Below the pieces are notes generated by a model. It had not been told where the DNA came from, did not search any database, and saw only the letters and a program-made list of their open reading frames with translations. Position numbers and translations under genes: made by a program. Below are positions 1 to 7,820 of a stretch of DNA of 64,000 nucleotides, piece by piece (the first letter of the stretch is position 1; every line of letters begins with the position of its first letter). This DNA is from Lachnospiraceae bacterium (GTDB lineage: Bacteria; Bacillota; Clostridia; Lachnospirales; Lachnospiraceae), in the NCBI GenBank assembly GCA_017443065.1, contig JAFSPF010000014.1:1-64000 (forward strand), in the 5' to 3' direction.

Positions 1-137
1 ACAGACTTTGGAGTAGAGCCTTTCACATAAACCGATGTGCAGGAATACAAACCATAGCCATCCCGTACTTTGCGTATGGTGCGTCCTTTTGTACGATATT
101 TTTCGACCCAATCAGGATAAATGATCTTGCGTTTCAT
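1..137 (-). CDS. Partial CDS, possibly a transposase N-terminus (runs off the left edge)
   Basis: Reading the minus strand from the ATG at 137 gives 45 codons without a stop, continuing past base 1. The peptide begins MKRKIIYPDWVEKYRTKGRT and goes on with RKVRDGYGLYSCTSVYVKG. A basic start followed by a GYGLY...SVY beta-strand pattern resembles, from memory, the N-terminus of IS1634/IS4-like transposases, but the visible part is too short to be sure. There is no Shine-Dalgarno sequence; a -10 box sits so that transcription would begin at the A of the ATG. It is more AT-rich than its neighbours. It could equally be a small hypothetical protein. Confidence 0.45.
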   Translation of the reverse strand, partial: MKRKIIYPDWVEKYRTKGRTIRKVRDGYGLYSCTSVYVKGSTPKS

Positions 138-143
138 ATGTAT

Positions 144-173
144 AGTATATACGTTTATGCTATATTTGGTCAA
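144..173 (-). promoter_or_regulatory. Promoter of the left-edge CDS, giving a leaderless transcript
   Basis: On the minus strand TTGACC (168-173) and TATACT (144-149) are separated by 18 nt. The expected start point, seven bases past the -10, is base 137, which is the A of the ATG. Confidence 0.5.
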
Positions 174-239
174 GAAAAAAAGAACGGACTCATGATCCGC
201 TCAATTTTCATGCGTAATCACTGCTCGGGCAAAAAACGC

Positions 240-268
240 TTGACAGGCATGGGGAAATCCGATATTAT
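240..268 (+). promoter_or_regulatory. rpsT promoter (sigma-A type)
   Basis: TTGACA (240-245), a 17-nt spacer and TATTAT (263-268) form a near-consensus housekeeping promoter. The predicted start is near 275, leaving a leader of about 39 nt before rpsT. Confidence 0.85.
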
Positions 269-313
269 ATTTGGTGCTGTTTGAGAAAAAGTACCGAATG
301 GGAGAAGGAAACG

Positions 314-580
314 ATGGCAAACATCAAATCACAGAAAAAGCGTATTCTGACCAACGAAAAAGCCGCTGCGCGGAACCGCGCGGTCAAATCCTCCGTCAAG
401 ACGGCCGTGAAGAAAGTGCGCGTTGCCGTGGAAAGCGGAGATAAAGAGGCTGCCGATGCGGCGCTGAAGGCCGCTGCCTCCACGATCGACAAAGCGAAGG
501 CCAAGGGCGTGCTGAAGAAGAACACGGCCTCCCGCAAGGTATCGCGGCTGACGCAGAGCGTGAACAAGATCGGCGGCTGA
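314..580 (+). CDS. rpsT: 30S ribosomal protein S20
   Basis: An 88-residue basic protein starting MANIKSQKKRILTNEKA, the classic S20 N-terminus, and ending in the helical Lys/Ala-rich region typical of the family (usual length 80-90). S20 binds the 5' domain of 16S rRNA during 30S assembly. The start is the ATG at 314, preceded by GGAGAAGGA at 301-309; an upstream in-frame ATG at 281 would add 11 residues unlike the family and is not used. It is a single-gene unit with its own strong promoter and a terminator just downstream. Confidence 0.97.
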   Translation: MANIKSQKKRILTNEKAAARNRAVKSSVKTAVKKVRVAVESGDKEAADAALKAAASTIDKAKAKGVLKKNTASRKVSRLTQSVNKIGG

Positions 581-601
581 CCGGCCAAATGAATGGCAAA
601 C

Positions 602-640
602 AAAAAGCCCCTTGTATGCTTGCATACGAAGGGGCTTTTT
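602..640 (+). terminator. Bidirectional intrinsic terminator between rpsT and the COG0523 gene
   Basis: AAAAAGCCCCTT followed by GTATGC and the complementary GCATAC...AAGGGGCTTTTT form a stem of about 18 bp with one bulged base. T-runs on both sides make it usable by rpsT and by the convergent gene ending at 642. Confidence 0.9.
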
Positions 641-641
641 C

Positions 642-1589
642 TTAATTACTCTCTGGGTTTGAGAAGTCTATCACTCCATTCTCCGGCGCGTCGCACTTCT
701 CCACACTGATCGCGGCGAGGACCGGCCCTTCCCCGTTGTATTCTTTCACATACTCTCTTCCGACACGGGCGGTCACATCCACCCATTCCTTATCCTTCAG
801 CTTATACGCACCCTTGTAGTCCGTGACAAAGCCGAGGAACTGCATGTCCTGCGCACAGCAGGTCATGGCCATCCGCCCCGGCACGAAGCGGTTCTTCGGG
901 AACTGCCTGGGCTTTAACACCATGCCGCGGAAATGAACGTTCTTCCCCTCGTAGCGGTCGAGATTGTCCAGGGCATCCAGGTAAAACATGCCGAAGCCGT
1001 ATCCGGAGAGTTCGATCGGATCCGCGCTGACATCAAAGGGCAGATCCTCGTCCAGCGTCACGTTGACCTCCCCGTTTTCATCCTCAAAGATGATCTCCGC
1101 CTTTTGATTGATGGCCTTCACGTTCCGCTTGTAGGAAGCAAGATCCAGGCCCTCCTCGCAGCGGTTGAACATGATCAGCTCCGAATTCCGGATCTGCTCC
1201 GCCAGCAGCGACTTCATGTTGGTGAAGTACATCTGGAAGGAGGAGGCGTCGATCATCGTGATCTGCTGCTCCAGATGCCAGACCTCCGGCAGCTTCATGT
1301 TCCGGAAATCCCACATGCCGTTGTATTCGATGAGGATGCGCTCCGGATCAAACTCCCTGTCCAGCGCCGCAAGCTTTTCCAGCGTGAACTCCGCTTCTTC
1401 CTCCATTGTAATCAGGACGGTATTCGTGTCCTTCAGCAGTCCGTCCCCGTAGGCTTCCTCGCCGTCCTCGCAGGCAATCAGCAGGGTTTTGCCCTTCGCC
1501 TTGAAATAGGGCTGCGCCAGCGTATAGCGGAAAAAGCTGGTTTTGCCGCTGTCGAGGAATCCGTTAATCACATACGTCGGCTTACTCAT
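642..1589 (-). CDS. COG0523/CobW-type GTPase fused to a YcgQ (TIGR03943/DUF1980)-like domain
   Basis: A 315-residue protein. Residues 10-17 are a P-loop (GFLDSGKT), followed by a degenerate COG0523 G-domain (IEYNGMW in place of IEPSG; ITMIDA near 110-115). The usual CxCC metal motif after the P-loop is missing. From about residue 212 the sequence changes to YEGKNVHFRGMVLKPRQF, then FVPGRMAMTCCAQD and KEWVDVTARV. This resembles the C-terminal domain of the TIGR03943 subunit that accompanies DUF318 permeases. COG0523 proteins act as metal chaperones; what this fusion does is not known. RBS AAGGAGCG precedes the ATG at 1589. It lies 34 nt downstream of a second COG0523 gene and is probably co-transcribed with it. 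Confidence 0.8.
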   Translation of the reverse strand: MSKPTYVINGFLDSGKTSFFRYTLAQPYFKAKGKTLLIACEDGEEAYGDGLLKDTNTVLITMEEEAEFTLEKLAALDREFDPERILIEYNGMWDFRNMKLPEVWHLEQQITMIDASSFQMYFTNMKSLLAEQIRNSELIMFNRCEEGLDLASYKRNVKAINQKAEIIFEDENGEVNVTLDEDLPFDVSADPIELSGYGFGMFYLDALDNLDRYEGKNVHFRGMVLKPRQFPKNRFVPGRMAMTCCAQDMQFLGFVTDYKGAYKLKDKEWVDVTARVGREYVKEYNGEGPVLAAISVEKCDAPENGVIDFSNPESN

Positions 1590-1623
1590 TTCGCTCCTTT
1601 CAGTCGCTTCATGATGCTCATTC

Positions 1624-2877
1624 TCAACCTCTGAATAATTTCTCCAGATTTTCTTCCTTCAGGTCCGCGCCGATGATGACGATCTTACCCGTGACGTCCG
1701 CGGAGGCCTCTCGGATTTCCGTTTCCTCCGGCACGTGGTCAAATTCATGCCAGACGCCGTTCTCGTCCTGCAGGATGCCCTTGGCGCGCAGGACAAAGCC
1801 GTATTGGTCCTGATCCTCGAGCGCTTTGATCAGGGACGCGATCTTCTCTTCGGAATAACGGTGCGGCGTCTCCATGCCCCAGCTGCCGAAGACCTCATCC
1901 GCGTCATGTCCGTGGTGGTGATGATGGTCATGATCGTGATGATGCCCGTGCCTGTGCTGGTAATCATGCGTATTGTGGATCACGACGCCGTCGTCTTCAT
2001 GTTCGTGATCGTGATCATGATCATGGTGATGATGCTCATGTTCATCATGGTCATGATCGTGATGATGGTGCTCATGCCCGTCATGGTCATGGTCATGATC
2101 GTGGTGATGATGTTCATGCTCCTCATGATCATGATCATGGTCGTGGTGATGATGGTGCTCATGCTCGTCATGATCATGGTCGTGGTGATGATGATGCTCA
2201 TGCTCGTCATGATCATGCTCTTCATCATGATGATAGGCCTCGACCGCCATCTTCAGGATCTCCGCCGCGAGATCCTTCGTGCCCTCGAAGGTCTCCAGGA
2301 TCGCCTTCCCGTCCAGCTCCGCGAGCGGTGTCGTGATCACGGTCGCCTTTTTGTTATAGCCGCGGATGATGTCCGCAACCTCTTCGATCTTTGCCTGATC
2401 CGCCTTGTCCGTGCGTGTCAGGATGATCGTGCCGGCGTTCTCCAGCTGGTCCGTGATGAACTCGCCGAAATTTTTGATATACAGCTTTGCCTTCGTGCAG
2501 TCGATCACCGTGACGGCCGCGTTCAGTTCCATGTTGCCGGTTTCGTCCGCGACGTTCTTGATCGCGTTCATGACATCGGAAAGCTTGCCGACGCCGGAGG
2601 GCTCAATCAGGATCCGCTCCGGTTCGTACTTTGTCATGACCTCCTTCAGCGAGGTGCCGAAATCACCGACCAGGGAGCAGCAGATGCAGCCGGCGTTCAT
2701 CTCACGGATCTCGATCCCCGCCTCCTTTAAGAAACCGCCGTCGATGCCGATCTCGCCGAATTCGTTTTCGATCAGCACCACCTTCGTCCCGGCGAGCGCT
2801 TCCTTTAAGAGCTTCCGGATCAATGTGGTCTTGCCGGCACCCAGGAAGCCGGATATAATATCGATCTTTGTCTGCAT
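1624..2877 (-). CDS. COG0523 metallochaperone GTPase with very long His/Asp/Glu repeat
   Basis: A 417-residue CobW/COG0523 GTPase. The P-loop GFLGAGKTT is at residues 10-18, the metal motif GCICC at 63-67, IEPSG at 91-95 and the TRTDKAD G4-like motif near 154-160. Residues 216-326 are almost only H, D and E in repeats of the type HHHHDHDHDHDE. The CobW C-terminal domain follows (about 338-417). His-rich COG0523 proteins are linked to zinc, nickel or cobalt handling, often under zinc limitation; the metal here is inferred, not shown. The ATG at 2877 has the RBS GGAGGTAAGGACC. It is first in a two-gene operon with the COG0523 fusion downstream. Confidence 0.9.
   Translation of the reverse strand: MQTKIDIISGFLGAGKTTLIRKLLKEALAGTKVVLIENEFGEIGIDGGFLKEAGIEIREMNAGCICCSLVGDFGTSLKEVMTKYEPERILIEPSGVGKLSDVMNAIKNVADETGNMELNAAVTVIDCTKAKLYIKNFGEFITDQLENAGTIILTRTDKADQAKIEEVADIIRGYNKKATVITTPLAELDGKAILETFEGTKDLAAEILKMAVEAYHHDEEHDHDEHEHHHHHDHDHDEHEHHHHHDHDHDHEEHEHHHHDHDHDHDGHEHHHHDHDHDEHEHHHHDHDHDHEHEDDGVVIHNTHDYQHRHGHHHDHDHHHHHGHDADEVFGSWGMETPHRYSEEKIASLIKALEDQDQYGFVLRAKGILQDENGVWHEFDHVPEETEIREASADVTGKIVIIGADLKEENLEKLFRG
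1900..2232 (-). repeat. In-frame tandem repeat coding the His/Asp/Glu tract
   Basis: Degenerate CAT/GAT-rich units (catgatcatgatcatgg type) are repeated over about 330 bp and encode residues 216-326 of the COG0523 GTPase. The opposite strand therefore shows a long open frame of Met, Val and Ile that is an artefact of the repeat. Confidence 0.9.
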
Positions 2878-2902
2878 GGTCCTTACCTCCGTTAAAAATA
2901 AT

Positions 2903-2929
2903 GAACAGACGGCGAAACGCCGTCTGTTC
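2903..2929 (-). terminator. Perfect 11-bp hairpin before the COG0523 operon
   Basis: GAACAGACGGC (2903-2913) and its exact complement (2919-2929) flank a 5-nt loop. On the minus strand it is followed by ATTATTTTTAA. It is probably the terminator of the gene ending at 2993. A promoter-like pair next to it (TAGAAT at 2931-2936, TTGCAA at 2953-2958) would start transcription inside the palindrome, so an operator or attenuator role for the metallochaperone operon is also possible. Confidence 0.6.
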
Positions 2930-2930
2930 T

Positions 2931-2958
2931 ATTCTACACCATTTGGAGGAACTTGCAA
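2931..2958 (-). promoter_or_regulatory. Candidate promoter of the COG0523 operon
   Basis: TTGCAA (2953-2958), a 16-nt spacer and TAGAAT (2931-2936) on the minus strand, with GGTG just before the -10 as in other promoters of this window. No better candidate lies in the gap between 2878 and 2992. Confidence 0.5.
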
Positions 2959-2992
2959 GCGAAAGGGACGCGCGCACCCCTTCCTTCCGCGC

Positions 2993-4492
2993 TTATTTAA
3001 TGAGATTGATGACCCTGTAGCTCACCTCCTGCTGTGTGATGGCGCCTGACACATTGTCCCTGAGCGTCACGGTACAGATATACAGACCGTTGTGCGCCGC
3101 GGTCACGGTGACGCCGTTTGCGTCACCGCTGATGACGCCCCCGTCCTCCGCGCGCCAGGCGCAGCCGGCAATGCTCATCCCGGCGTCCTCGGCCACACAG
3201 ATCACGGCCAGCGGACACTCCCGCCGTCCCGTCCGGTAATACCCGTTTTCGATATAGATCCTTCCGCAGGTGCTTCTTGCACAGTTCAGCGTCGAAACCG
3301 TCGTCGGAACACTGATGGTGTTTCCGCAGGTGCCTCCGCCGGAATATCTCTGGTAGCCGCAGGAGGAGCACCGGTAGAGCGTCGCCCCCATGCTGTGACT
3401 TCCTCCTTTGGCGCAGGCCGGATTTGCGGAACAGTATTGCGGTCCCTCGCCGCATTTGGTACAGTTCGCGTAGCCGTAAGAGCTCATCGTGCCGTTGCAG
3501 CTTCGCGTCGTCATGGAGACGGACGTCCGGTAACAGCCGGTCCCCTGGGCATGTATGTGTGCGATGCCTGCCGCATCCCCGGTCTGCGGACCGGGATGTC
3601 TAAAAGGGATTACTGCATCTGCACCTTCCTTTACATATCCGTACTCCCCTTCGCCGTCAATGCCGAGCGCGAAGGGAACGCGGTTGGACACGGTTGTGAT
3701 ATTTGCCGCATTCGTGTCAATCATCTGTTTCAGCGCATCGTAATCCTCCGTGCGCCTCTGTTCCGTTTCGAGAATGGTGATGCCCAGCGTATTCTGCGCA
3801 TCCCCGACATTTGTCACCATCCCCTTCAGGGCTTCGATTTCCTTCCTTGCCTCATCCAGCTGCGTCTGAAGCACAACAATATTCTGATTGGACAGCTCCA
3901 GCTGCTCCAGGAGACGGTTCAGCTTTTCGTCGGTATCCGCAAAGCGTCCGTTCATGTTGTCGCCGAAGACGGAAAGACTCGAATCCACCGCAGACATGTT
4001 GTTCAGGATGTTTTGCAGGAAGCCCTCTCCGCTGCGGTTGCCTTCTTCCACCTTCCGGCCCAGCTCCTGCACGGCATTCATGGAATTGTTCATGTGCGCT
4101 GTAATCCCGTCGATCTGTTCGGCGGTGGCTTCAAACCCTCTCTGCGCACGCTCGTCCACGCTGACGACGGCATCCTCCGCGCGCTCCACCGCAACATGGT
4201 TTTCCCGAACCTGCTTCCGGACCTCCTCCATTGTGTTCTGCATGAGCGTCAGCATGTTCTTCGTCTGTGCCGCCTCTTCGGAATCCGCGTACACAATGCT
4301 GACCTGATCCCCTTCTTCAATGACCTTTGTCGCATACGTTGCCGTATCGAGTTCGTCGATCGCGGAAAACACGACAAAGCCGCAACCGATTGTCGCAAGT
4401 CCCACAGCGGACAGAACGCTGATCACGGCATGCGACCGCATTTTCCGCAGCAAATCGCGTACGGAAATCATCTGACTACGGAATCTCCCCAT
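2993..4492 (-). CDS. Membrane-anchored coiled-coil protein with Cys-rich and Ig-like C-terminus
   Basis: A 499-residue protein not assigned to a known family. The start at 4492 (MGRFRSQM) has a strong GGAGGGGG RBS; an upstream in-frame ATG at 4633 would add 47 residues that look non-coding. One transmembrane helix lies at about residues 21-46, with positive charges before it, so most of the protein is probably outside the cell. Residues 75-260 are helical, with heptad-like Leu/Ile/Val and Glu/Gln. Residues 320-410 hold at least nine Cys, including CTKC, CSSC and several CG pairs, with many Gly, Ser and Tyr. Residues 430-499 look like a beta-sandwich (CAWRAED...GLYICTVTLRD). Functions such as surface adhesion or metal binding are guesses. 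Confidence 0.7.
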   Translation of the reverse strand: MGRFRSQMISVRDLLRKMRSHAVISVLSAVGLATIGCGFVVFSAIDELDTATYATKVIEEGDQVSIVYADSEEAAQTKNMLTLMQNTMEEVRKQVRENHVAVERAEDAVVSVDERAQRGFEATAEQIDGITAHMNNSMNAVQELGRKVEEGNRSGEGFLQNILNNMSAVDSSLSVFGDNMNGRFADTDEKLNRLLEQLELSNQNIVVLQTQLDEARKEIEALKGMVTNVGDAQNTLGITILETEQRRTEDYDALKQMIDTNAANITTVSNRVPFALGIDGEGEYGYVKEGADAVIPFRHPGPQTGDAAGIAHIHAQGTGCYRTSVSMTTRSCNGTMSSYGYANCTKCGEGPQYCSANPACAKGGSHSMGATLYRCSSCGYQRYSGGGTCGNTISVPTTVSTLNCARSTCGRIYIENGYYRTGRRECPLAVICVAEDAGMSIAGCAWRAEDGGVISGDANGVTVTAAHNGLYICTVTLRDNVSGAITQQEVSYRVINLIK

Positions 4493-4591
4493 AAAACCCC
4501 CTCCTTCAAAAAACCTTTGCATTCCCCAAGTTACTACAACACTCAAACACCCAGATTTCTGTGGAAACCGCTTTGGCGGAACGCCTCCGCG

Positions 4592-4610
4592 TGACGATGA
4601 AGCATCGTCA
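4592..4610. other. Perfect 8-bp inverted repeat at the predicted start site
   Basis: TGACGATG-AAG-CATCGTCA. It covers the predicted transcription start (about 4612) of the coiled-coil protein gene, where it could be an operator or a 5'-UTR hairpin. Smaller stems (CCGC/GCGG near 4568-4579) lie beside it. Confidence 0.45.
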
Positions 4611-4618
4611 GGAATCAA

Positions 4619-4647
4619 ACATAACCGATGCATGCATGATTTGTCAA
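4619..4647 (-). promoter_or_regulatory. Candidate promoter of the coiled-coil surface protein gene
   Basis: TTGACA (4642-4647), a 17-nt spacer and ACATAA read as TTATGT (4619-4624) on the minus strand. It implies a leader of about 120 nt. The -10 is weak. Confidence 0.5.
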
Positions 4648-4710
4648 GAGAAATTTTTCATTTTTTTTATTTTTGTGCCGGACGGTTTTCCCCGTACCAC
4701 ATCTTGTGTT

Positions 4711-5982
4711 TCATCCGGCGTCCGTACGCCGCATATATGCTTCCACAAGACACAGCAGCACCTCCGCGTTCTTTTCCATGGACTGCACCGGGACGAATTC
4801 AAAGCGCCCGTGCGCATTTTCATAGCCCGCGCTGATGTTGACGGCCGGAAGACCCCTGTGGGACAGTGCGCTCCCGTCCGTTCCGCCGCGGAAGGGGAGC
4901 CTGACGGGCTCCGCAATCCCCGCCGCGTGAAAGGCCTCTTCCAGCAGCGTTACCGTATGCGGCACGGTATCGATCACTTCCTTCATGTTGCGGTAGGTCG
5001 GACGGATCTCAAGATCGATCCGCTCCGCCCCGTATTTCGCACGGAGCCGTTCGGCAAAGCCAAGGAGCATCTCCTCCCGCTCCGCAAAATGCCCGCTGTC
5101 AAAATCCCTCACGATATGCCAGACCATTGCTTCCTCGCAGTCGCCCTTGACCGCCACGAGGTGGAAAAAGCCTTCCAGTCCCTCCGTGTTCTGCGGCTTC
5201 TCGTCCTGCGGAAACATGGCGATGTACTCCGATGCGATCTCCGCGGCATTGACCATGATGCCCTTCGCCGTTCCCGTGTGCACGCTTGTCCCGCGCACCG
5301 TCAGCAACGCATCCGAGGCGTTGAAGGTTTCATCCGAATAATACCCCAGCCAGTCACAGTCCACTGTGTAGGCCACGGGGGAGGCGAATCGCGCAAGGTC
5401 CAGATCCTTTGCCAGCCCCCCGACCTCCTCATCCGGCGTGAAGGCAATGCTGACGAGGCCGTGCCGGATCTCCGGATGCAGGCACAGATACTCCGCCGCC
5501 GTCATCACCGCGGCAATCCCCGCCTTGTCGTCCGCACCCAGCAGGGTCTTCCCGTCCGTCAGAATCAGATCCTGTCCGACATATTGCGCAAGCTGCGGAT
5601 ACACCGCCTCCTCCATGACAATCCCCTCTTCCTCATTCAGGACGATGTCACCGCCGCGGTAGTTTTCCAGCACCCACGGCCTCACGTCCGTGCCGCTGGC
5701 ATCCGGCGCGGTGTCCATATGGGTCACAAAGCCAAGCGCGTGCGCAGGGGCCGAAAGCGCCTCCTCCGTCGGCGGCAGCTTCCCGTACACCACACAGTGC
5801 TCCTCATCCAGATACACCTCCGACGCCCCGATCTCCCTCAGCTCGTCAAAGAGCATTCCTGCCAGGTCAAACTGCTTTGCCGTCGTCGGTGTCGTCTGCG
5901 AGGTCCGCGAGGACTGCGTATCCACCTTTGCATAACGGAGCATCCGCTCCTTTACCTTTTCATACATCCATTCGTTTTTCAT
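4711..5982 (-). CDS. pepT: Peptidase T (tripeptide aminopeptidase, M20B)
   Basis: A 423-residue cytosolic zinc peptidase that removes the N-terminal residue of tripeptides. M20 landmarks are visible in order: FVTHMDTAPDASG (His and Asp metal ligand region), GADDKAGIA (bridging Asp), FTPDEEVGGLA (catalytic Glu-Glu), VDCDWLGYY, and FRGGTDGSALS near the C-terminus. The ATG at 5982 has the RBS GGAAGGAG; the in-frame ATG at 6009 overlaps the promoter and is not used. It is a single-gene unit with an extended -10 promoter. Length fits PepT (about 410 residues). Confidence 0.95.
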   Translation of the reverse strand: MKNEWMYEKVKERMLRYAKVDTQSSRTSQTTPTTAKQFDLAGMLFDELREIGASEVYLDEEHCVVYGKLPPTEEALSAPAHALGFVTHMDTAPDASGTDVRPWVLENYRGGDIVLNEEEGIVMEEAVYPQLAQYVGQDLILTDGKTLLGADDKAGIAAVMTAAEYLCLHPEIRHGLVSIAFTPDEEVGGLAKDLDLARFASPVAYTVDCDWLGYYSDETFNASDALLTVRGTSVHTGTAKGIMVNAAEIASEYIAMFPQDEKPQNTEGLEGFFHLVAVKGDCEEAMVWHIVRDFDSGHFAEREEMLLGFAERLRAKYGAERIDLEIRPTYRNMKEVIDTVPHTVTLLEEAFHAAGIAEPVRLPFRGGTDGSALSHRGLPAVNISAGYENAHGRFEFVPVQSMEKNAEVLLCLVEAYMRRTDAG

Positions 5983-6007
5983 GGCAATCTCCTTCCGCTT
6001 CCTACCC

Positions 6008-6020
6008 ATTATACACCACG
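6008..6020 (-). promoter_or_regulatory. Extended -10 promoter of pepT
   Basis: Minus strand GTGGTG-TATAAT (-10 at 6008-6013). The start is expected near 6001, giving a 19-nt leader that holds the RBS. Confidence 0.6.
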
Positions 6021-6150
6021 CCCCTCCTGTAAGGAATCAGCATGCTTGCGCCCCCTCAGGGCGGTTTCTAATCTGTTTTTAATTTTCACGGCATACAATG
6101 ACAGCACAGGCAGGGACAAGGATTTCCTGCCGGAACAGGAGGAAAACGAC

Positions 6151-7041
6151 ATGAAAAAACCTTTACACATACTGCTTGCCACTGCCTGCATCCTGGCGCT
6201 TTCCGGATGCGAAGGCGTCAACATCCCCGGCGCATACTCTCAGGCACCTGTCACGCAGCAGGCCGCCGAGGCGCAGGCCGAAAGCACGGTGAACGCACCG
6301 GTGACGATCGCGCCGCCGTCGGATACGGCTGTCTCGGACCTGACGGCACCGGATGCCACGACGGTACCGGATGCCCCGGCGACAGCAGACACGACGCAGC
6401 AGCCGCAAACCGGCGCGGGCACACCGGCACCGCAGGCACCCGCGCAGCCCGTTGCGCCGCAGCAGCCGGCACCGCAGACGCAGACCGGCACAGGCACCGC
6501 CACGGATATCGGCGAGGCAAAGGCGCGGGAAATCGCCCTTGCGCATGCGCAGTTAAAGGAAAGCGATGTGACCTTCATCAAGTCCCATCCGGATTATGAC
6601 GACGGGCGTTATGTCTATGACGTGGAGTTTTACAAGGACATGACGGAGTATGATTACGAGATCGATGCCTATACCGGTGATATCATCTCCTTCGACTTCG
6701 ATGTGGAGAACTACGCGATCGCGGTGCCGAAGCAGCAACCGAAGGCACCCGCACAGCCTGCACCGGCTCCCGCACAGCCCGCCGCGCCGCAGCAGCAGGC
6801 TCCGGCACAGCAGCAGCCGCAGGCCACCGGCAACATCACGCTGGACCAGGCGAAATCCATCGCCTTACAGCAGGCAGGCGTCGGCAGTGCCACCTTCACC
6901 AAGGCGCACATGGACTATGATGACGGCATCGCGGTCTATGAGATCGAATTTATCGCCGGCACCATGGAATATGATGTGGAAGTGGATGCCCGCACCGGAG
7001 CGATCCGTGAGTTCGATGTGGAATCCGTTTATGATGACTGA
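6151..7041 (+). CDS. Lipoprotein with two PepSY domains
   Basis: A 296-residue secreted lipoprotein. The signal peptide ends in LALSGC with the lipidated Cys at residue 20. Residues 30-117 are a Pro/Ala/Thr/Gln-rich linker. PepSY domain 1 spans about 119-184 (AREIALAHA...DYDDGRYVYDVEFY...YEIDAYTGDII). A second PQQ/PA-rich linker covers 193-226, and PepSY domain 2 spans about 229-293 with the same DYDDG...YEIEF...YDVEVDARTGAI pattern. PepSY domains are often extracellular peptidase inhibitors or regulators; the target here is unknown. The start at 6151 has the RBS GGAACAGGAGG. Pro-rich linkers of this kind suit crossing the cell wall. Confidence 0.9.
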   Translation: MKKPLHILLATACILALSGCEGVNIPGAYSQAPVTQQAAEAQAESTVNAPVTIAPPSDTAVSDLTAPDATTVPDAPATADTTQQPQTGAGTPAPQAPAQPVAPQQPAPQTQTGTGTATDIGEAKAREIALAHAQLKESDVTFIKSHPDYDDGRYVYDVEFYKDMTEYDYEIDAYTGDIISFDFDVENYAIAVPKQQPKAPAQPAPAPAQPAAPQQQAPAQQQPQATGNITLDQAKSIALQQAGVGSATFTKAHMDYDDGIAVYEIEFIAGTMEYDVEVDARTGAIREFDVESVYDD

Positions 7042-7054
7042 TCGATTGCCCGCG

Positions 7055-7080
7055 GCGTAACCGTTCCAAACAGTTACGCC
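7055..7080. terminator. Weak convergent hairpin
   Basis: GGCGTAAC and GTTACGCC (8 bp, 11-nt loop) lie between the convergent PepSY gene and the UlaF gene, overlapping the stop codon of the latter. There is no clear T-run, so its strength is doubtful. Confidence 0.35.
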
Positions 7081-7769
7081 TGCCCGTAATACGCCTCCTT
7101 GCCGTGCTTACGGAAGTAATGCTTGTCCTGCAGATACTGCGGGGCAGGCTTTACTTCCGGGTGAATCAGCTCCGTCCGGTACGCCATTTTGGCAACCTCC
7201 TCCAGAACCACGGCGCAGTGCACGGCATCCGTGGCATCCTTGCCCCAGCAGAAGGGGCCGTGATTTTTGCAAAGGCAGGCCGTGACCGCCAGATGGTCGA
7301 TCGCCTGTCTTTTGAATTCCTCAACGATCAGCACGCCGGTATTCTTCTCATAGCCGGCATCCAGTTCTTCTTTTGTCAGCACGCGCATGCAGGGAACGGG
7401 GCCGTAAAAATAATCCGCATGTGTCGTCCCGTAGCAGGGGATATCACGTCCCGTCTGCGCCCAGCTCGTCGCATAGGAGGAATGCGTGTGCACGACACCG
7501 CCGATGTCCGCAAAGGCCTTGTACAGTTCGACATGCGTGTCCGTATCGGAGGAGGGCCGTAAGCTTCCTTCCACGACCTTGCCGTCCAGATCCACAAGCA
7601 CCATATCCTCCGGCTTCAGCTTTTCATAATCCACCCCCGAGGGCTTGATCGCAAAGATCCCGCTCTCGCGGTCGATCTCCGAGGCATTGCCCCAGGTGAA
7701 GGTCACAAGACCAAACTTTGGCAGCAGCATATTGGCATCATACACGCGTTTCTTTAATTCCTCGAGCAT
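7074..7769 (-). CDS. ulaF: L-ribulose-5-phosphate 4-epimerase (AraD/UlaF/SgbE type)
   Basis: A 231-residue class II aldolase-fold enzyme that interconverts L-ribulose 5-phosphate and D-xylulose 5-phosphate. Metal-binding HTH is at residues 94-96 and the third ligand His170 is in CKNHGPF; the phosphate-binding GNAS (27-30) and KPSG (42-45) are intact. Family length is 228-231. The RBS AGGAGGAGAGG precedes the ATG at 7769. It is the last gene of a minus-strand operon with UlaE- and UlaG-like enzymes, so the ascorbate-type assignment (UlaF) is preferred to arabinose (AraD); no araA or araB is seen here. The product enters the pentose phosphate pathway. Confidence 0.85.
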   Translation of the reverse strand: MLEELKKRVYDANMLLPKFGLVTFTWGNASEIDRESGIFAIKPSGVDYEKLKPEDMVLVDLDGKVVEGSLRPSSDTDTHVELYKAFADIGGVVHTHSSYATSWAQTGRDIPCYGTTHADYFYGPVPCMRVLTKEELDAGYEKNTGVLIVEEFKRQAIDHLAVTACLCKNHGPFCWGKDATDAVHCAVVLEEVAKMAYRTELIHPEVKPAPQYLQDKHYFRKHGKEAYYGQA

Positions 7770-7820
7770 CTTCCTCTCCTCCTGTTCGCAACTGAATCCT
7801 GCATCACCCGATGCAGCGTC

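Noticed and set aside
1735..2730. Long plus-strand open frame rich in Met, Val and Ile opposite the COG0523 gene
   Set aside because: It is the antisense of the His/Asp repeat; CAT/GAT repeats read on the other strand give ATG/ATC codons. There is no RBS and no family-like sequence.
3092..4594. 500-codon plus-strand open frame opposite the coiled-coil protein gene
   Set aside because: High GC makes long shadow frames. The minus-strand gene has a strong RBS, signal anchor and coiled-coil periodicity; the plus frame has none of these.
4561..6150. N-terminal extension of the PepSY gene running antisense through pepT
   Set aside because: pepT is a clear gene on the other strand, and the PepSY lipoprotein has its own RBS and signal peptide at 6151.
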